From: Ideonella_A sp031398385
GTDB lineage: Bacteria; Pseudomonadota; Gammaproteobacteria; Burkholderiales; Burkholderiaceae_C
Reading direction: 5' to 3'
Assembly (NCBI GenBank): GCA_031398385.1
Contig: JANNNE010000075.1
Location: 15,181 to 79,180, forward strand
Length of the DNA stretch: 64,000 nt
Program-made: the position numbers and the translations under genes
Part shown: positions 1 to 9,307 of the stretch, piece after piece
How positions within the stretch are numbered: position 1 is the first letter of the stretch
Layout of the letters: each line of letters begins with the position of its first letter
The notes under the pieces: model-generated
What the model was told of the DNA's origin: nothing
What the model saw: only the letters and a program-made list of their open reading frames with translations
Databases searched by the model: none

Positions 1-103
1 AAGAATCCTGCGCCAGTTCAACCAGCTTGACACTGGTGGTGCAGATGTCAAGACCCAACATCGGCGGGTGCTGCTTTCCCAGTAGTCCGTCCAGGAAACT
101 CAC
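1..103 (-). CDS. pilM: Type IV pilus assembly protein PilM, N-terminal fragment (runs off window)
   Basis: The first 103 bases, read on the minus strand, encode about 34 residues starting with GTG. They contain MLGLDICTTSVKLVEL, the opening phosphate-1 strand of the actin/FtsA-like PilM fold. PilM is the cytoplasmic protein that recruits PilN to the type IV pilus inner-membrane platform. A GGAGA ribosome-binding site lies seven bases before the GTG, and no ATG is in frame nearby, which fixes this start. Divergence from mrcA is the usual betaproteobacterial arrangement, with pilNOPQ expected beyond the window. Only the N-terminus is visible, so the name rests on the motif plus the context. Confidence 0.82.
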   Translation of the reverse strand, partial: MSFLDGLLGKQHPPMLGLDICTTSVKLVELAQDS

Positions 104-409
104 GATGCAATCTCCATTGGCGACAAAGGGCTGGGTTGGATGCTAATAAATCACTTCAATGCTAGCAGCAAAGCCCTTGTCGAACCTAGCTAAACGGCCG
201 GTTGAAGCGGCCTTGCCGTTGCGTCAGGCACACGCTTGCGATCAGTCTAACGGCATCCGATGGTCTCAAACGGTCGAATTGGCCGAACAAGCCCCGTCAG
301 CCCCGCGCCATCAGGGATGACATCGGCATTCCTATAATGCTCTTTACCCCGAACTTGGAGCCTCAAGTGCGATCTTCAGCGCCAGGCTGATGATGCCTGT
401 GGCGCGTCG
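104..409. promoter_or_regulatory. Divergent pilM/mrcA intergenic region with mrcA -10 element
   Basis: These 306 bases separate two divergent genes. A perfect TATAAT lies at 333-338 on the plus strand, giving a start near 345 and a leader of about 65 bases for mrcA. No good -35 is seen at 16-18 bases spacing. An open frame at 202-390 has no ribosome-binding site and no recognisable sequence, so it is not called. No convincing pilM promoter was found by eye. Confidence 0.5.
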
Positions 410-2746
410 ATGTCTCAAGAAAATCCGTCAAACGCTTCGCCGTGGCTGCGCGGCCTCACCAGGTTCGGCGGTGCGCTGCTGATCGTGGGTGCCGGCGTCG
501 TCGGCACGCTGCTGCTGACGGTAGGTATCGCGCTGGCGGTCGCATTCCCCAACCTGCCGAACCTCGATGGCCTGACCGAATACCGGCCCAAGCTGCCGCT
601 GCGGGTCTATTCGTCCGACGGCGTGCTGGTCGGCGAATTCGGCGAGGAGCGCCGCAACTTCACGCCGATCGGCGAGATTCCGCAGGTCGTGCAGGACGCG
701 GTGCTGGCAATCGAGGACTCACGTTTCTACCAGCATGGCGGGGTCGACTATCTGGGCGTCGTGAGGGCCGGCCTGGCCAATTTCGTCGAATCCCGCAGTC
801 AAGGCGCGTCGACGATCACGATGCAACTGGCGAGAAACTTCTACCTGTCGAGCGAAAAGACCTTCACCCGCAAGATCTACGAGATCCTGCTCGCGCTGAA
901 GATCGAAAGCCGCCTGAGCAAGCCGCAGATCCTCGAGATCTACATGAACCAGATCTACCTGGGACAACGCGCCTATGGCTTCGCGGCGGCCAGTGAAACC
1001 TATTTCGGCAAGCCGCTGAAGGATATCTCGATCGCCGAGGCCGCGATGTTGGCGGGGCTGCCGAAGGCCCCTTCGGCGTACAACCCGATCGCCAATCCGC
1101 GCCGCGCAACCGTGCGCCAGCTCTACATCCTGGACCGCATGCTCGAGAACGGCTTCATCACCGAGGCCCAGCGCGCCGAGGCGCGCGCCCAGCCGATGCG
1201 CTACCGCGCGCCTGCCAGCGTATCGGTGCATGCCGAGTATGTGGCCGAAGCCACCCGCCAGTTGATCTACGCGCACTATGGCGACGAAGCCTACAGCCGC
1301 GGGCTGAACGTATTTCTGACGCTGGATTCGAAGGAACAGACCCTGGCTTATCGGGCGCTGCGCAAGGGCATCCTCGATTACGAGCGGCGCCAGGTCTATC
1401 GAGGGCCCGAGGCCTACATCGACCTGCCCGCCCAGCCGCAGGAAATCGATGCGCGGATCGCCGAGGCACTGGTCGAGCATCCGGACAACGACGAGCTGAA
1501 GGCCGCCGTCGTGCTGCAGGCCAGCCCGAGCAAGGTGGTTGCCGCCCTGCAAAGCGGCGAGAGCCTGACGATCACCGGCGATGGGCTGAAACCGGCCACG
1601 TCGGGCCTGACCGCCAATGCCAGCCCGAAGGTGCAGGTGCGGCGCGGCGCGATCGTGCGCGTCGTCAAGGGCGCCAAGGGAAGCTGGACCATCACGCAGT
1701 TGCCCGAGGTCGAGGGCGCGTTCGTATCGCTCGATCCGGCCACCGGCGCGGTGCGCGCCATGGTCGGCGGATTCGACTACTCGAAGAACAAGTTCAACCA
1801 CGTCACACAAGCCTGGCGACAGCCCGGATCGAGTTTCAAGCCGTTCATCTACTCGGCCGCGCTCGAAAAAGGCTTCACGCCGACCACCGTGATCAACGAT
1901 GCGCCGTTGTTCTTCGACGCCGGCGACACCGGCAGCCAACCGTGGGAACCGAAAAACTACGACGGGCAGTTCGACGGGCCGATGTCGATGCGACGCGGGC
2001 TGGCGAAATCGAAGAACATGATCTCGATTCGCATCCTGCAATCGATCGGAACCAAATACGCGCAGGACTGGGTCACGCGATTCGGCTTCGATGCGCCGCG
2101 CCACCCCGCTTACCTGACGATGGCGCTCGGCGCCGGCTCGGTGACGCCGATGCAGATGGCGACCGCCTACGCCGTCTTTGCCAACGGCGGATACCGCCTG
2201 AACCCCTACCTGATCCAGAAGGTTGTCGATGCCAAAGGCAAGGTGCTGAGCGAGATCAACCCGCCGGTGCTCGACGACTCGCTGCGCACCATCGATGCAC
2301 GCAATGCCTTCATGATGACCAGCCTGCTCCAGGAGGTTACCCGCTCGGGTACCGCGGCGAAGGCGCAGGCGCAGTTGAAGCGACCGGACATCTATGGCAA
2401 GACCGGCACCACCAACGATTCGCTCGATGCGTGGTTCGCCGGTTGGCAAAACGAGGTGGTCGCCGTGGTCTGGATGGGCTATGACACTCCACGCAAGCTC
2501 GGCGAACGCGAAACTGGTGGCGGCCTCGCGCTGCCGGTCTGGATCGACTACATGGCGCAGACCCTGAAAGGCGTGCCGGTCAACGACCCGCAGACGCCGC
2601 CGGGTCTCGTCTATGCCAACGGCGACTGGTATTTCCAGGAATATGCCAACCGCAATGGCGTGTCCAGCCTCGGCCTCGACGATCGGCTACCCGCACCGCC
2701 GACCGAAGAGGAACGGCGTAGCATCCTGGATTTGTTCAAGCGCTAG
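410..2746 (+). CDS. mrcA: Penicillin-binding protein 1A (class A bifunctional peptidoglycan synthase)
   Basis: This 778-residue inner-membrane enzyme polymerises lipid II and cross-links the peptides. After a short cytoplasmic tail there is one membrane segment (about residues 20-46). The GT51 glycosyltransferase domain follows, with EDSRFYQHGGVD (catalytic Glu102) and GASTITMQLARN. An OB-like insert comes next, then the transpeptidase with SSFK (Ser474), SKN (Ser534) and KTGT (Lys664). All catalytic motifs are intact and the length is normal for the family. The start at 410 has only a weak ribosome-binding site but sits just before the tail and membrane segment. It is transcribed away from pilM and converges on cyaY. 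Confidence 0.96.
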   Translation: MSQENPSNASPWLRGLTRFGGALLIVGAGVVGTLLLTVGIALAVAFPNLPNLDGLTEYRPKLPLRVYSSDGVLVGEFGEERRNFTPIGEIPQVVQDAVLAIEDSRFYQHGGVDYLGVVRAGLANFVESRSQGASTITMQLARNFYLSSEKTFTRKIYEILLALKIESRLSKPQILEIYMNQIYLGQRAYGFAAASETYFGKPLKDISIAEAAMLAGLPKAPSAYNPIANPRRATVRQLYILDRMLENGFITEAQRAEARAQPMRYRAPASVSVHAEYVAEATRQLIYAHYGDEAYSRGLNVFLTLDSKEQTLAYRALRKGILDYERRQVYRGPEAYIDLPAQPQEIDARIAEALVEHPDNDELKAAVVLQASPSKVVAALQSGESLTITGDGLKPATSGLTANASPKVQVRRGAIVRVVKGAKGSWTITQLPEVEGAFVSLDPATGAVRAMVGGFDYSKNKFNHVTQAWRQPGSSFKPFIYSAALEKGFTPTTVINDAPLFFDAGDTGSQPWEPKNYDGQFDGPMSMRRGLAKSKNMISIRILQSIGTKYAQDWVTRFGFDAPRHPAYLTMALGAGSVTPMQMATAYAVFANGGYRLNPYLIQKVVDAKGKVLSEINPPVLDDSLRTIDARNAFMMTSLLQEVTRSGTAAKAQAQLKRPDIYGKTGTTNDSLDAWFAGWQNEVVAVVWMGYDTPRKLGERETGGGLALPVWIDYMAQTLKGVPVNDPQTPPGLVYANGDWYFQEYANRNGVSSLGLDDRLPAPPTEEERRSILDLFKR

Positions 2747-2766
2747 GCATACCGACGCACGGCCGC

Positions 2767-3138
2767 TCAACCCGTGAAACGCAGCGACTTGCCGGCCTGT
2801 TCGCTGGCGCAGCGCGACAGCGCATCGTAGAAATCGCTGCCATCGCGCGTGTCGACCCAATGGCCGTCGCCGAATCGGTAATGGAAACCGCCGCTGCGCG
2901 CCGCCAGCCACAACTCGTGCAAAGGCGGCTGGGTGTTGACCACGATCTTGCTGTCGTTCGGAAAACTCAGCTCGAGCAACCCGCCGGTGCGGCTGCTGTC
3001 GATGTCGACGACATCCTGCTGCAGCCATCGATCGACAGTCGCCTCGATGCCGTCCAGAACGGCGTCGGTCCGATCCCGATATTCGGCGTCGGACAAGGCA
3101 TTCGATGCAGCGGGATCTGGCAATTCAGGTTGGGTCAT
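2767..3138 (-). CDS. cyaY: Iron-sulfur cluster assembly protein CyaY (bacterial frataxin)
   Basis: A 123-residue acidic protein. CyaY binds iron and modulates the IscS cysteine desulfurase during iron-sulfur cluster assembly in the cytoplasm. Frataxin-fold signatures are visible: an acidic first helix (LSDAEYRDRTDAVLDGIE), a strand with VDIDSSRTGGLLEL, then the FPNDSKIVVNTQPPLHELWLA block and the C-terminal GFHYRFGDGHWVDTRDGSDF. The ATG at 3138 matches the family start better than the in-frame start 12 codons upstream. Its position between mrcA and lptM-lysA is a common betaproteobacterial neighbourhood. Confidence 0.93.
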   Translation of the reverse strand: MTQPELPDPAASNALSDAEYRDRTDAVLDGIEATVDRWLQQDVVDIDSSRTGGLLELSFPNDSKIVVNTQPPLHELWLAARSGGFHYRFGDGHWVDTRDGSDFYDALSRCASEQAGKSLRFTG

Positions 3139-3156
3139 GGTCGATAGAATCCTGGG

Positions 3157-3396
3157 ATGCAAAAGCAGGTGCAATCAAGCAGTGTAGCGAGCGCCGCGGC
3201 GCGGTCCCCACAAAGACCGGATCGATGCCCAGGCCCTGGTTGGCCCGCCATGTGCGTGCTGGCGCTTTCGCTTCAGGGGCTGGCCGCATGCGGCCAGAAA
3301 GGCCCATTGACCTTGCCACAACCGATCGCCGCGCCATCCACTCCGCCAATCGCTGCCCCCGCCGCAGCGGCATCGAGTGTGCTGCCGGCCCGCTAA
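3157..3396 (+). CDS. lptM: LptM-type small lipoprotein (YifL family)
   Basis: A 79-residue lipoprotein with the lipobox LAAC followed directly by GQKGPL, the signature of LptM/YifL. In E. coli, LptM assists oxidative maturation of the LptD-LptE translocon. The remainder is a Pro/Ala-rich low-complexity tail. It stops six bases before lysA, with which it is almost certainly cotranscribed, the standard arrangement. The start is uncertain: the ATG at 3157 gives an unusually long, arginine-containing n-region, while an ATG at 3250 would leave only 13 residues before the lipobox Cys and no positive charge. Confidence 0.8.
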   Translation: MQKQVQSSSVASAAARSPQRPDRCPGPGWPAMCVLALSLQGLAACGQKGPLTLPQPIAAPSTPPIAAPAAAASSVLPAR

Positions 3397-3402
3397 AGAA
3401 AC

Positions 3403-4716
3403 ATGACCCTGCCCGGCTCTCCACATGTCGCCTACCGAGGCGACGCCCTCGTCGTTGAAGGTTGTTCGCTCGATGAACTGGCCTCGCGCCACGGCACGCC
3501 GCTGTATGTCTACTCGCGCACAGCCATGCTCGAAGCGGCCGCTGCTTACCAGCGCGCGTTGGTCGGCCGGGATCACCTGATCTGCTACGCGATGAAGGCG
3601 AATCCCAGCCTGGCGGTGCTTCAGACCCTGGCTGCAGCGGGCTGCGGCTTCGACATCGTGTCCGGGGGCGAACTCGAGCGTGTCCTGGCGGCCGGCGGCG
3701 ATCCGGCCAAGGTAGTGTTTTCGGGAGTAGGAAAGACCGCCGCCGAAATGCAGCGGGCACTCGAAATCGGCGTCCTCTGCTTCAATGTCGAAAGCGAAGC
3801 CGAGCTGGAACGCCTGTCGCAGGTGGCCACTGGCTGCAAGACGACCGCGAGGGTCAGCCTGCGCGTCAATCCCGATGTCGATGCCGGCACCCACCCCTAC
3901 ATCTCGACCGGGCTGAAAGGCAACAAGTTCGGTGTGCCGCACGACCGTGCCATCGACACCTATCTGCGCGCGGCCGGACTGCCCGGCATCGACGTGGTCG
4001 GCATCGACTGCCACATCGGGTCGCAGATCACCGCGGTGGCGCCTTATCTGGATGCGCTCGACCGCTTGCTCGATTTGGTCGAAGCGGTCGAACGCCGCGG
4101 CATCAAACTCGACCACATCGACCTGGGTGGCGGCCTGGGCATCACATACGCCGATGAATCACCGCCCGCCATTGGTGCCTTGATCGGGCAGCTGCTCGAC
4201 CGCATCGACGCGCGTGGGCATGGCCATCGCAAGATCCTGTTCGAACCCGGTCGCTCGATGGTCGGCAATGCCGGCGTGCTGGTCAGCGAGGTCGTGTACC
4301 TCAAGCACGCAACCGGGTCGGCCGGAGATCCGGGGTCAACGGCGACGGAAGCAGGCAAGAACTTCTGCATCGTCGACGCGGCAATGAACGATTTGATGCG
4401 CCCGGCCATGTACGGCGCTTGGATGGCGATCGTTGAATGCCGCAGACAAGCGGCACAACCCACGGTCTATGACGTGGTCGGTCCGGTCTGCGAATCGGGC
4501 GACTGGCTGGGGCGCGAACGTGCGCTGGCGGTCAAGGCGGGCGACCGGGTCGCCGTTCTCTCAGCCGGGGCCTACGCAATGAGCATGGCCAGCAACTACA
4601 ACAGCCGCGGGCGAGCCGCCGAGGTGATGGTCAGCGGCGAGCAGTCCTGGCTGATCCGTCGCCGCGAGCTGCCCAGCGAGTTGTTCGCCAACGATCTGCT
4701 GATCCCGCCTGCCTGA
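3403..4716 (+). CDS. lysA: Diaminopimelate decarboxylase
   Basis: This 437-residue PLP enzyme decarboxylates meso-diaminopimelate to L-lysine, the last step of lysine synthesis. YAMKANPSL carries the PLP lysine (Lys65) on the alanine-racemase-type barrel. HIGSQI, DLGGGLGITY and EPGRSMVGNAG are typical phosphate- and cofactor-binding loops. GPVCESGDWL supplies the Cys that completes the partner subunit's active site in the dimer. The length fits the family. It follows lptM by six bases and converges on the peptide ABC operon. Confidence 0.96.
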   Translation: MTLPGSPHVAYRGDALVVEGCSLDELASRHGTPLYVYSRTAMLEAAAAYQRALVGRDHLICYAMKANPSLAVLQTLAAAGCGFDIVSGGELERVLAAGGDPAKVVFSGVGKTAAEMQRALEIGVLCFNVESEAELERLSQVATGCKTTARVSLRVNPDVDAGTHPYISTGLKGNKFGVPHDRAIDTYLRAAGLPGIDVVGIDCHIGSQITAVAPYLDALDRLLDLVEAVERRGIKLDHIDLGGGLGITYADESPPAIGALIGQLLDRIDARGHGHRKILFEPGRSMVGNAGVLVSEVVYLKHATGSAGDPGSTATEAGKNFCIVDAAMNDLMRPAMYGAWMAIVECRRQAAQPTVYDVVGPVCESGDWLGRERALAVKAGDRVAVLSAGAYAMSMASNYNSRGRAAEVMVSGEQSWLIRRRELPSELFANDLLIPPA

Positions 4717-4740
4717 AGCCCGCGCGTGGGGCCGGTGCGG

Positions 4741-5769
4741 TCAGCCGACCGACAGTCGACCTTCCTGTACCGCATGGCAGGCGATCTGCACGCCCTGAAA
4801 GCTCAGCAGGGCTGGTCGCTCCGCGACGCAGCGCTCATTGGCATGCGGACAGCGCGGGTGGAATGAACATCCGCTGGGCGGATTCAGCGGATTCGGCACT
4901 TCGCCTTGCACCGGCGTGCGCGAACGACCGGTCATGTGGATATCGGGTATGGCGTCGAGCAGCATGCGGGTATACGGATGCCGAGGCCGGTCGAACAGTT
5001 CGGACTTGGCGGCCACTTCGACCAGTCGCCCGAGGTACATCACGCCGACCCGATCGCTGACATGGCGCACCACCGCCAGGTTGTGCGAGATGAACAGGTA
5101 GGTCAGCCCGCGATTGCGCTGCAGGTCCTTCATGATGTTCAGCACCTGCGCCTGTACCGAGACGTCGAGGGCTGACGTGGGTTCATCGCAGACCAGAAAT
5201 TCGGGCTGAGTCGCCAGCGCGCGGGCGATCGAGATCCGCTGCCGCTGGCCACCCGAGAACTGGTGAGGAAATTTCTCGACATCGGTCGCAGTCAGGCCGA
5301 CCGACTGCAGCAGATCGGCCACGCGATCCCTCAGCACCGCCCGGTTATCGACCAGTCCATTTTCGACCAGCGGTTCGCCCACGATGTCGAGCACCTTCCA
5401 GCGCGGATTCAGGCTGGCGTAGGGGTCTTGAAAAATCATCTGCATGCGGCGTCGCAGCGCAGGCGCCTCGGGGCCGCGCAGCGTGCGTGCGATGTCGCGA
5501 CCATCAAACGAGACCGTGCCTGCGCTGGGTGCATGCAGGCCCACCAGGAGCCGGGCCACGGTGCTCTTGCCACAGCCTGACTCGCCGACCAGCGCCAGGG
5601 TCTGACCGCGGCCGATTTCGAAACTGACTCCGTCGACGGCATGCACGAATTGCCTCGACCGCCGTTCCATCATGCGGTTCAACCACGGCGCGGATACATC
5701 GAAGGTCTTCGCCAGATCACGCACCTCGACCAGAGGCGCCATTGGCGGGTCGGTCGCTGCGCCGGTCAT
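4741..5769 (-). CDS. Dipeptide/oligopeptide ABC transporter ATP-binding protein, DppF-type
   Basis: A 342-residue ATPase subunit. Walker A is GESGCGKST, the Q-loop region is MIFQDPYASLNPR, the signature is FSGGQRQRI, Walker B is FLVCDEPTSALD, and the switch His lies in FISHNLAVVRH. The C-terminal oligopeptide/dipeptide transporter extension is present, with the Cys-rich block SGCSFHPRCPHANERC. It is the last gene of the five-gene minus-strand operon and overlaps the preceding ATPase gene by four bases (ATGA), implying translational coupling. The substrate could be di- or oligopeptides or a related compound; sequence alone does not decide. Confidence 0.92.
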   Translation of the reverse strand: MTGAATDPPMAPLVEVRDLAKTFDVSAPWLNRMMERRSRQFVHAVDGVSFEIGRGQTLALVGESGCGKSTVARLLVGLHAPSAGTVSFDGRDIARTLRGPEAPALRRRMQMIFQDPYASLNPRWKVLDIVGEPLVENGLVDNRAVLRDRVADLLQSVGLTATDVEKFPHQFSGGQRQRISIARALATQPEFLVCDEPTSALDVSVQAQVLNIMKDLQRNRGLTYLFISHNLAVVRHVSDRVGVMYLGRLVEVAAKSELFDRPRHPYTRMLLDAIPDIHMTGRSRTPVQGEVPNPLNPPSGCSFHPRCPHANERCVAERPALLSFQGVQIACHAVQEGRLSVG

Positions 5770-6749
5770 GCGGCAGTTTCCGCCTCGACCGCGTGCAGCC
5801 AGCAGGCTGCTTTCGTGGCGCCCGACGGCAGCAGGTCAGGTCGTTCGACCGCGCAGCGCGCAAAGGCGCTTGGGCAGCGGGGGTGATAGGCGCATCCCGA
5901 CGGGATGGCGTTCAGGCGCGGCATCGATCCGTCGATCTGCAGCAGGCGTTCGCGGTCTTCATCCATCGCCGGAATCGAGCCCATCAGGCCGGCCGTGTAG
6001 GGATGAGCCGGCGAATGGATCACCGCCTGCACCGGTCCGATCTCGACGATGCGTCCGGCATACATCACCGCCACGCGATCGCAGGTTTCGGCAATCACCC
6101 CCATGTCGTGCGTGACCAGCATCACCGCGGCGCCATGATCGTGGCACAAGCGCTTGAGCAACAAGATGATCTGCGCCTGGATCGAGACATCGAGTGCCGT
6201 GGTCGGTTCGTCGGCAACAATCAGTTTCGGCTCGGCCGCCAGCGCAAGCGCGATCACCACCCGCTGGCGCATGCCGCCCGAGAACTGGTGCGGATACTGG
6301 TCGATTCGTTGCTCGGCAGCCTGGATGCCGGTCTCCTCGAGCAGCTTGATCGCCCGTTGCCTGGCCTGCGAGTCGGACATCGGCAGGTGGGTCTGGATCG
6401 TCTCGACCAGCTGACGTCCGATCGTGTACAGCGGATTCAGCGAGGTGAGCGGGTCCTGGAAAATCGCACCGATGCCACGACCACGCACCCGACGCAGTTC
6501 TTCATACGGAAGGTTGTCGATGCGCCGGCCATCGAATCGAACCTGACCGGCGGTGATCCGGCCCGGCGGATCGAGCAGGCCGATGATGGCCGCGCCAGTC
6601 AGCGATTTGCCGGCGCCGGATTCGCCGACGACACCCAGAATTTCACCCGGGGCAATTGAGAATGAAATGTCATCAATAGCGAGCAGGCTGCCTTGACGGG
6701 TCGGAAACTCGACCCGCAGGTGATCAACTTCGAGAAGGGGCTGGGTCAT
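5766..6749 (-). CDS. Dipeptide/oligopeptide ABC transporter ATP-binding protein, DppD-type
   Basis: A 327-residue partner ATPase to the DppF-like protein. Visible motifs are GESGAGKSL (Walker A), AIFQDPLTSLNP, FSGGMRQRV (signature), LIVADEPTTALD (Walker B) and LVTHDMGVIAE. The Cys-containing C-terminal block SGCAYHPRCPSAFARC is typical of this subfamily. The ATG at 6749 (MTQPLLEVDHL) is preferred over a longer in-frame extension because the family starts here and it leaves an eight-base gap to the permease gene. Two different ATPases of this type form the heterodimer that powers Dpp/Opp importers. Confidence 0.92.
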   Translation of the reverse strand: MTQPLLEVDHLRVEFPTRQGSLLAIDDISFSIAPGEILGVVGESGAGKSLTGAAIIGLLDPPGRITAGQVRFDGRRIDNLPYEELRRVRGRGIGAIFQDPLTSLNPLYTIGRQLVETIQTHLPMSDSQARQRAIKLLEETGIQAAEQRIDQYPHQFSGGMRQRVVIALALAAEPKLIVADEPTTALDVSIQAQIILLLKRLCHDHGAAVMLVTHDMGVIAETCDRVAVMYAGRIVEIGPVQAVIHSPAHPYTAGLMGSIPAMDEDRERLLQIDGSMPRLNAIPSGCAYHPRCPSAFARCAVERPDLLPSGATKAACWLHAVEAETAA

Positions 6750-6757
6750 GTGATCGA

Positions 6758-7708
6758 TCAGCGCAGCCGTGGGTTCAACGCGTCGCGCAGCCAGTCGCCG
6801 AGCAGATTGACGCTCAGTGCAATCATGATCAGGACGGCCCCCGGGAAAATCGTGATCCACCATTCGCCGGACAGCAGAAAGTCGTTGCCGACCCGAATCA
6901 ACGTCCCCAGCGACGGTGACGTGGGCGGAACACCGACCCCGAGGAACGACAGCGTCGCCTCGATGATGATCGCCGAGGCCAGCTGAATGGTCGCCAGCAC
7001 CAACACCGGGCCCATCACATTGGGCAACACGTGGCGGCGCATGATGCGCAGCGACGACACGCCGATCACCCGCGCTGCTTGCACATATTCCTTCTGCTGC
7101 TCGACCATCGTCGAGCCGCGCACCGTGCGGGCATACTGGACCCAGCCGCCGAGCGAGATCGCAATGATCAGCACCGCGAAGGCCAGGGTCTCATGGGCAT
7201 CCGGAAAGATGGCGCGCCCGACCCCGTCGATCAACAGCGCGATCAGGATCGACGGAAAGGACAACATCACGTCGCAGACCCGCATGATGAATGCATCGGT
7301 CTTGCCGCCGATGAAGCCCGAAAGCAGCCCCAGCGAGACACCCACCAGCAACGACACGACCACCGACGCAGCGCCGACGAACAGCGAGATGCGCGATCCG
7401 TACATCAGCGCCGACAGGATGTCGCGGCCCTGATCGTCGGTGCCGAGCAGATAGGTCGACTTGCCTTCGTCATGCCAGGCCGGTGGGAGCCTCGAGTCGG
7501 ACAACTCCAGACTGGCCAGATCGAAGGGGTTGTGCGGCGCGACGAAATCGGCGAACAGCGCGCAGAAAATGCACAGGAATGCAATCGCTGCCGCTCCAAT
7601 GGCGACCGGCGACTGCTTGAAACTGTGCCAGACATCGCCGTCCAGAAAGCGTCGGAAGCGGCCCGGCGGAAGCGCTGCCGGCGCAATCGCGTCTGCGCCG
7701 TCGCTCAC
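6758..7708 (-). CDS. Dipeptide/oligopeptide ABC transporter permease, DppC-type
   Basis: A membrane permease of about 316 residues. An N-terminal segment (SPVAIGAAAIAFLCIFCALFA) precedes the DppC extracytoplasmic loop with LLGTDDQGRDILSALMYGSR. The binding-protein-dependent transport domain follows, with its EAA loop around EYVQAARVIGVSSLRIMRRH. The start is probably GTG at 7708, which overlaps the stop of the binding-protein gene as GTGA; another GTG at 7723 is also in frame. Neither has a strong ribosome-binding site, so coupling from the upstream gene is likely. It pairs with the DppB-like permease. Confidence 0.9.
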   Translation of the reverse strand: MSDGADAIAPAALPPGRFRRFLDGDVWHSFKQSPVAIGAAAIAFLCIFCALFADFVAPHNPFDLASLELSDSRLPPAWHDEGKSTYLLGTDDQGRDILSALMYGSRISLFVGAASVVVSLLVGVSLGLLSGFIGGKTDAFIMRVCDVMLSFPSILIALLIDGVGRAIFPDAHETLAFAVLIIAISLGGWVQYARTVRGSTMVEQQKEYVQAARVIGVSSLRIMRRHVLPNVMGPVLVLATIQLASAIIIEATLSFLGVGVPPTSPSLGTLIRVGNDFLLSGEWWITIFPGAVLIMIALSVNLLGDWLRDALNPRLR

Positions 7709-9273
7709 TTGATGGTGACCCACTTGTAAGGCATCTGGTTGTCCGCCAGCTGGACCACCCGGACCGTCTTCTTCATCGCCCAGGCCAGCGCCTGCTGGTG
7801 CAGCGGGATGTGACCGATGTCAGCCGTGTGTACCTCGAACGCCTCGCGGATCATGGCGTTGCGCTTGGCAACATTGACCTCGCTCTGCACGCCGAGGGTC
7901 AGCTCGTCGAGTTTCGGGTTGCTGTAGGAGCCGAGGTTGAACTGGCCCTGGCCCTTGTCGGTCGGTGTGGCCATCAGTGACGACAGCGCATTGTGGGAAT
8001 CGTAGGTTCCCGGTGTCCATCCCAATAGGTAGAAGCTGGTATCGCGGCGCAGGATCTTCGGGAAATAGGTCGCCTTCGACTCCGCCTGCAGATTGATCTT
8101 CACGCCGATGCGTGCCAGATTGGCTGCCACCGCCTGGCAGATCGCCGCGTCATTCACATACCGATCGTTCGGGCAGTTCATGCTCACTTCGAAGCCGGAC
8201 GGATAACCGGCGTCCGCCAGCAGCTTCTTGGCGGCGTCCGAATCGTAGGGCAGGCGCTTGTTCAGTTCAGGGACAAAACCGTTGATTCCGGGCGCGACCA
8301 TCAACCCGGTGGGGGTCGAAGCGCCCCGCATGACCCGGCTCTTGATCGCCTCGATGTCGATTGCCTGATAGAAGGCCTGACGCACCCGCTTGTCCTTGAA
8401 CGGATTCTTGCCCTTGACGCTGGAATATTGAAGCTCGTCGCGCTTCTGGTCCATGCCGAGGAAGATGGTTCTCAGCTCGGGACCCTGCAATACCTCGTAC
8501 TTGGGGTTGGCCTGGATGCGCTCGATGTCCTGCAGCGGTACCGGTTCCATCAGGTCGATCTCGCCCGACAACAAGGCCGCAACCCGCGTCGGCGCACTGC
8601 CGATCGGCGTGAAAACGACTTCGCTGACATTGCCTTCGACCTTGTCCCAGTAGTTGAGGTTGCGAACCAGCACGGTTCGGGCGCTCGGCTGGCGCTCTTT
8701 GAGTCGATACGGGCCGGTTCCATTGGCCTTGAAGGATGCGGTGTTCTCGATGCCCTTGCGCTTGTCGACCGGGATGGTCGCCTTGTTGTCCTCGCACCAT
8801 TTCTTGTTCATCACGAAGACCAGCGTGATGACATCGGGCAGGATCGGAAACGGACTCAGCGTCTCGATCTCGACAACGTAGTCGCTGACCTTGCGAACCT
8901 CCTTGAACGACGACGTGTAGCTCTTCATGTCCGAGCCTTCGCCGGCCGCCCGCTTGAACGAGAACACGACGTCGTCGGCAGTCATCACGCTGCCATCGTG
9001 GAACTGGACCCCGCGGCGCAACTCGAAGCGCCAGACCGTGGGCGATGGCTGACTCCACTTGGTCGCCAGGCCTGGCGTCAGGCCGAGCTTCTTGTCGCGG
9101 CTGACCAGCGGTTCGTAGATGTTGTTGGTGAACGTCAGCTGCAGCGATTCGTTCAACGAATGCGGATCCATCGAGGTGGCATCGCCCTGGTTCGCAACGC
9201 GCAGCGTCACGGCATGGGCAAGACTTCCCATCAACATCAGACTGGCAACCAGCAAGCGGAGTTGGAACTTCAT
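7705..9273 (-). CDS. ABC transporter periplasmic peptide-binding protein (SBP_bac_5)
   Basis: A 522-residue solute-binding protein of the DppA/OppA family. A signal peptide (MKFQLRLLVASLMLMGSLAHA) is cleaved after AHA. Family blocks include LRVANQGDATSMDPHSLN, the FELRRGVQFHDGS signature, and ADDVVFSFKRA. The ATG at 9273 is chosen because AGGAG lies just upstream and the signal peptide begins there. Unusually, it is the second gene of the operon, after the DppB-like permease. Members bind peptides, but some bind glutathione, nickel or opines, so the ligand is unassigned. Confidence 0.92.
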   Translation of the reverse strand: MKFQLRLLVASLMLMGSLAHAVTLRVANQGDATSMDPHSLNESLQLTFTNNIYEPLVSRDKKLGLTPGLATKWSQPSPTVWRFELRRGVQFHDGSVMTADDVVFSFKRAAGEGSDMKSYTSSFKEVRKVSDYVVEIETLSPFPILPDVITLVFVMNKKWCEDNKATIPVDKRKGIENTASFKANGTGPYRLKERQPSARTVLVRNLNYWDKVEGNVSEVVFTPIGSAPTRVAALLSGEIDLMEPVPLQDIERIQANPKYEVLQGPELRTIFLGMDQKRDELQYSSVKGKNPFKDKRVRQAFYQAIDIEAIKSRVMRGASTPTGLMVAPGINGFVPELNKRLPYDSDAAKKLLADAGYPSGFEVSMNCPNDRYVNDAAICQAVAANLARIGVKINLQAESKATYFPKILRRDTSFYLLGWTPGTYDSHNALSSLMATPTDKGQGQFNLGSYSNPKLDELTLGVQSEVNVAKRNAMIREAFEVHTADIGHIPLHQQALAWAMKKTVRVVQLADNQMPYKWVTIK

Positions 9274-9307
9274 GGGGTCTCCTGGGGATTGAACAACTCG
9301 GGAATTT

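Noticed and set aside
202..390. 62-codon frame upstream of mrcA
   Set aside because: It covers the likely mrcA -10 element and has no ribosome-binding site or sequence pattern.
719..2449. Long minus-strand open frame opposite mrcA
   Set aside because: Shadow of the GC-rich plus-strand gene. Its Arg/His-rich composition is typical of antisense frames and it shows no domain.
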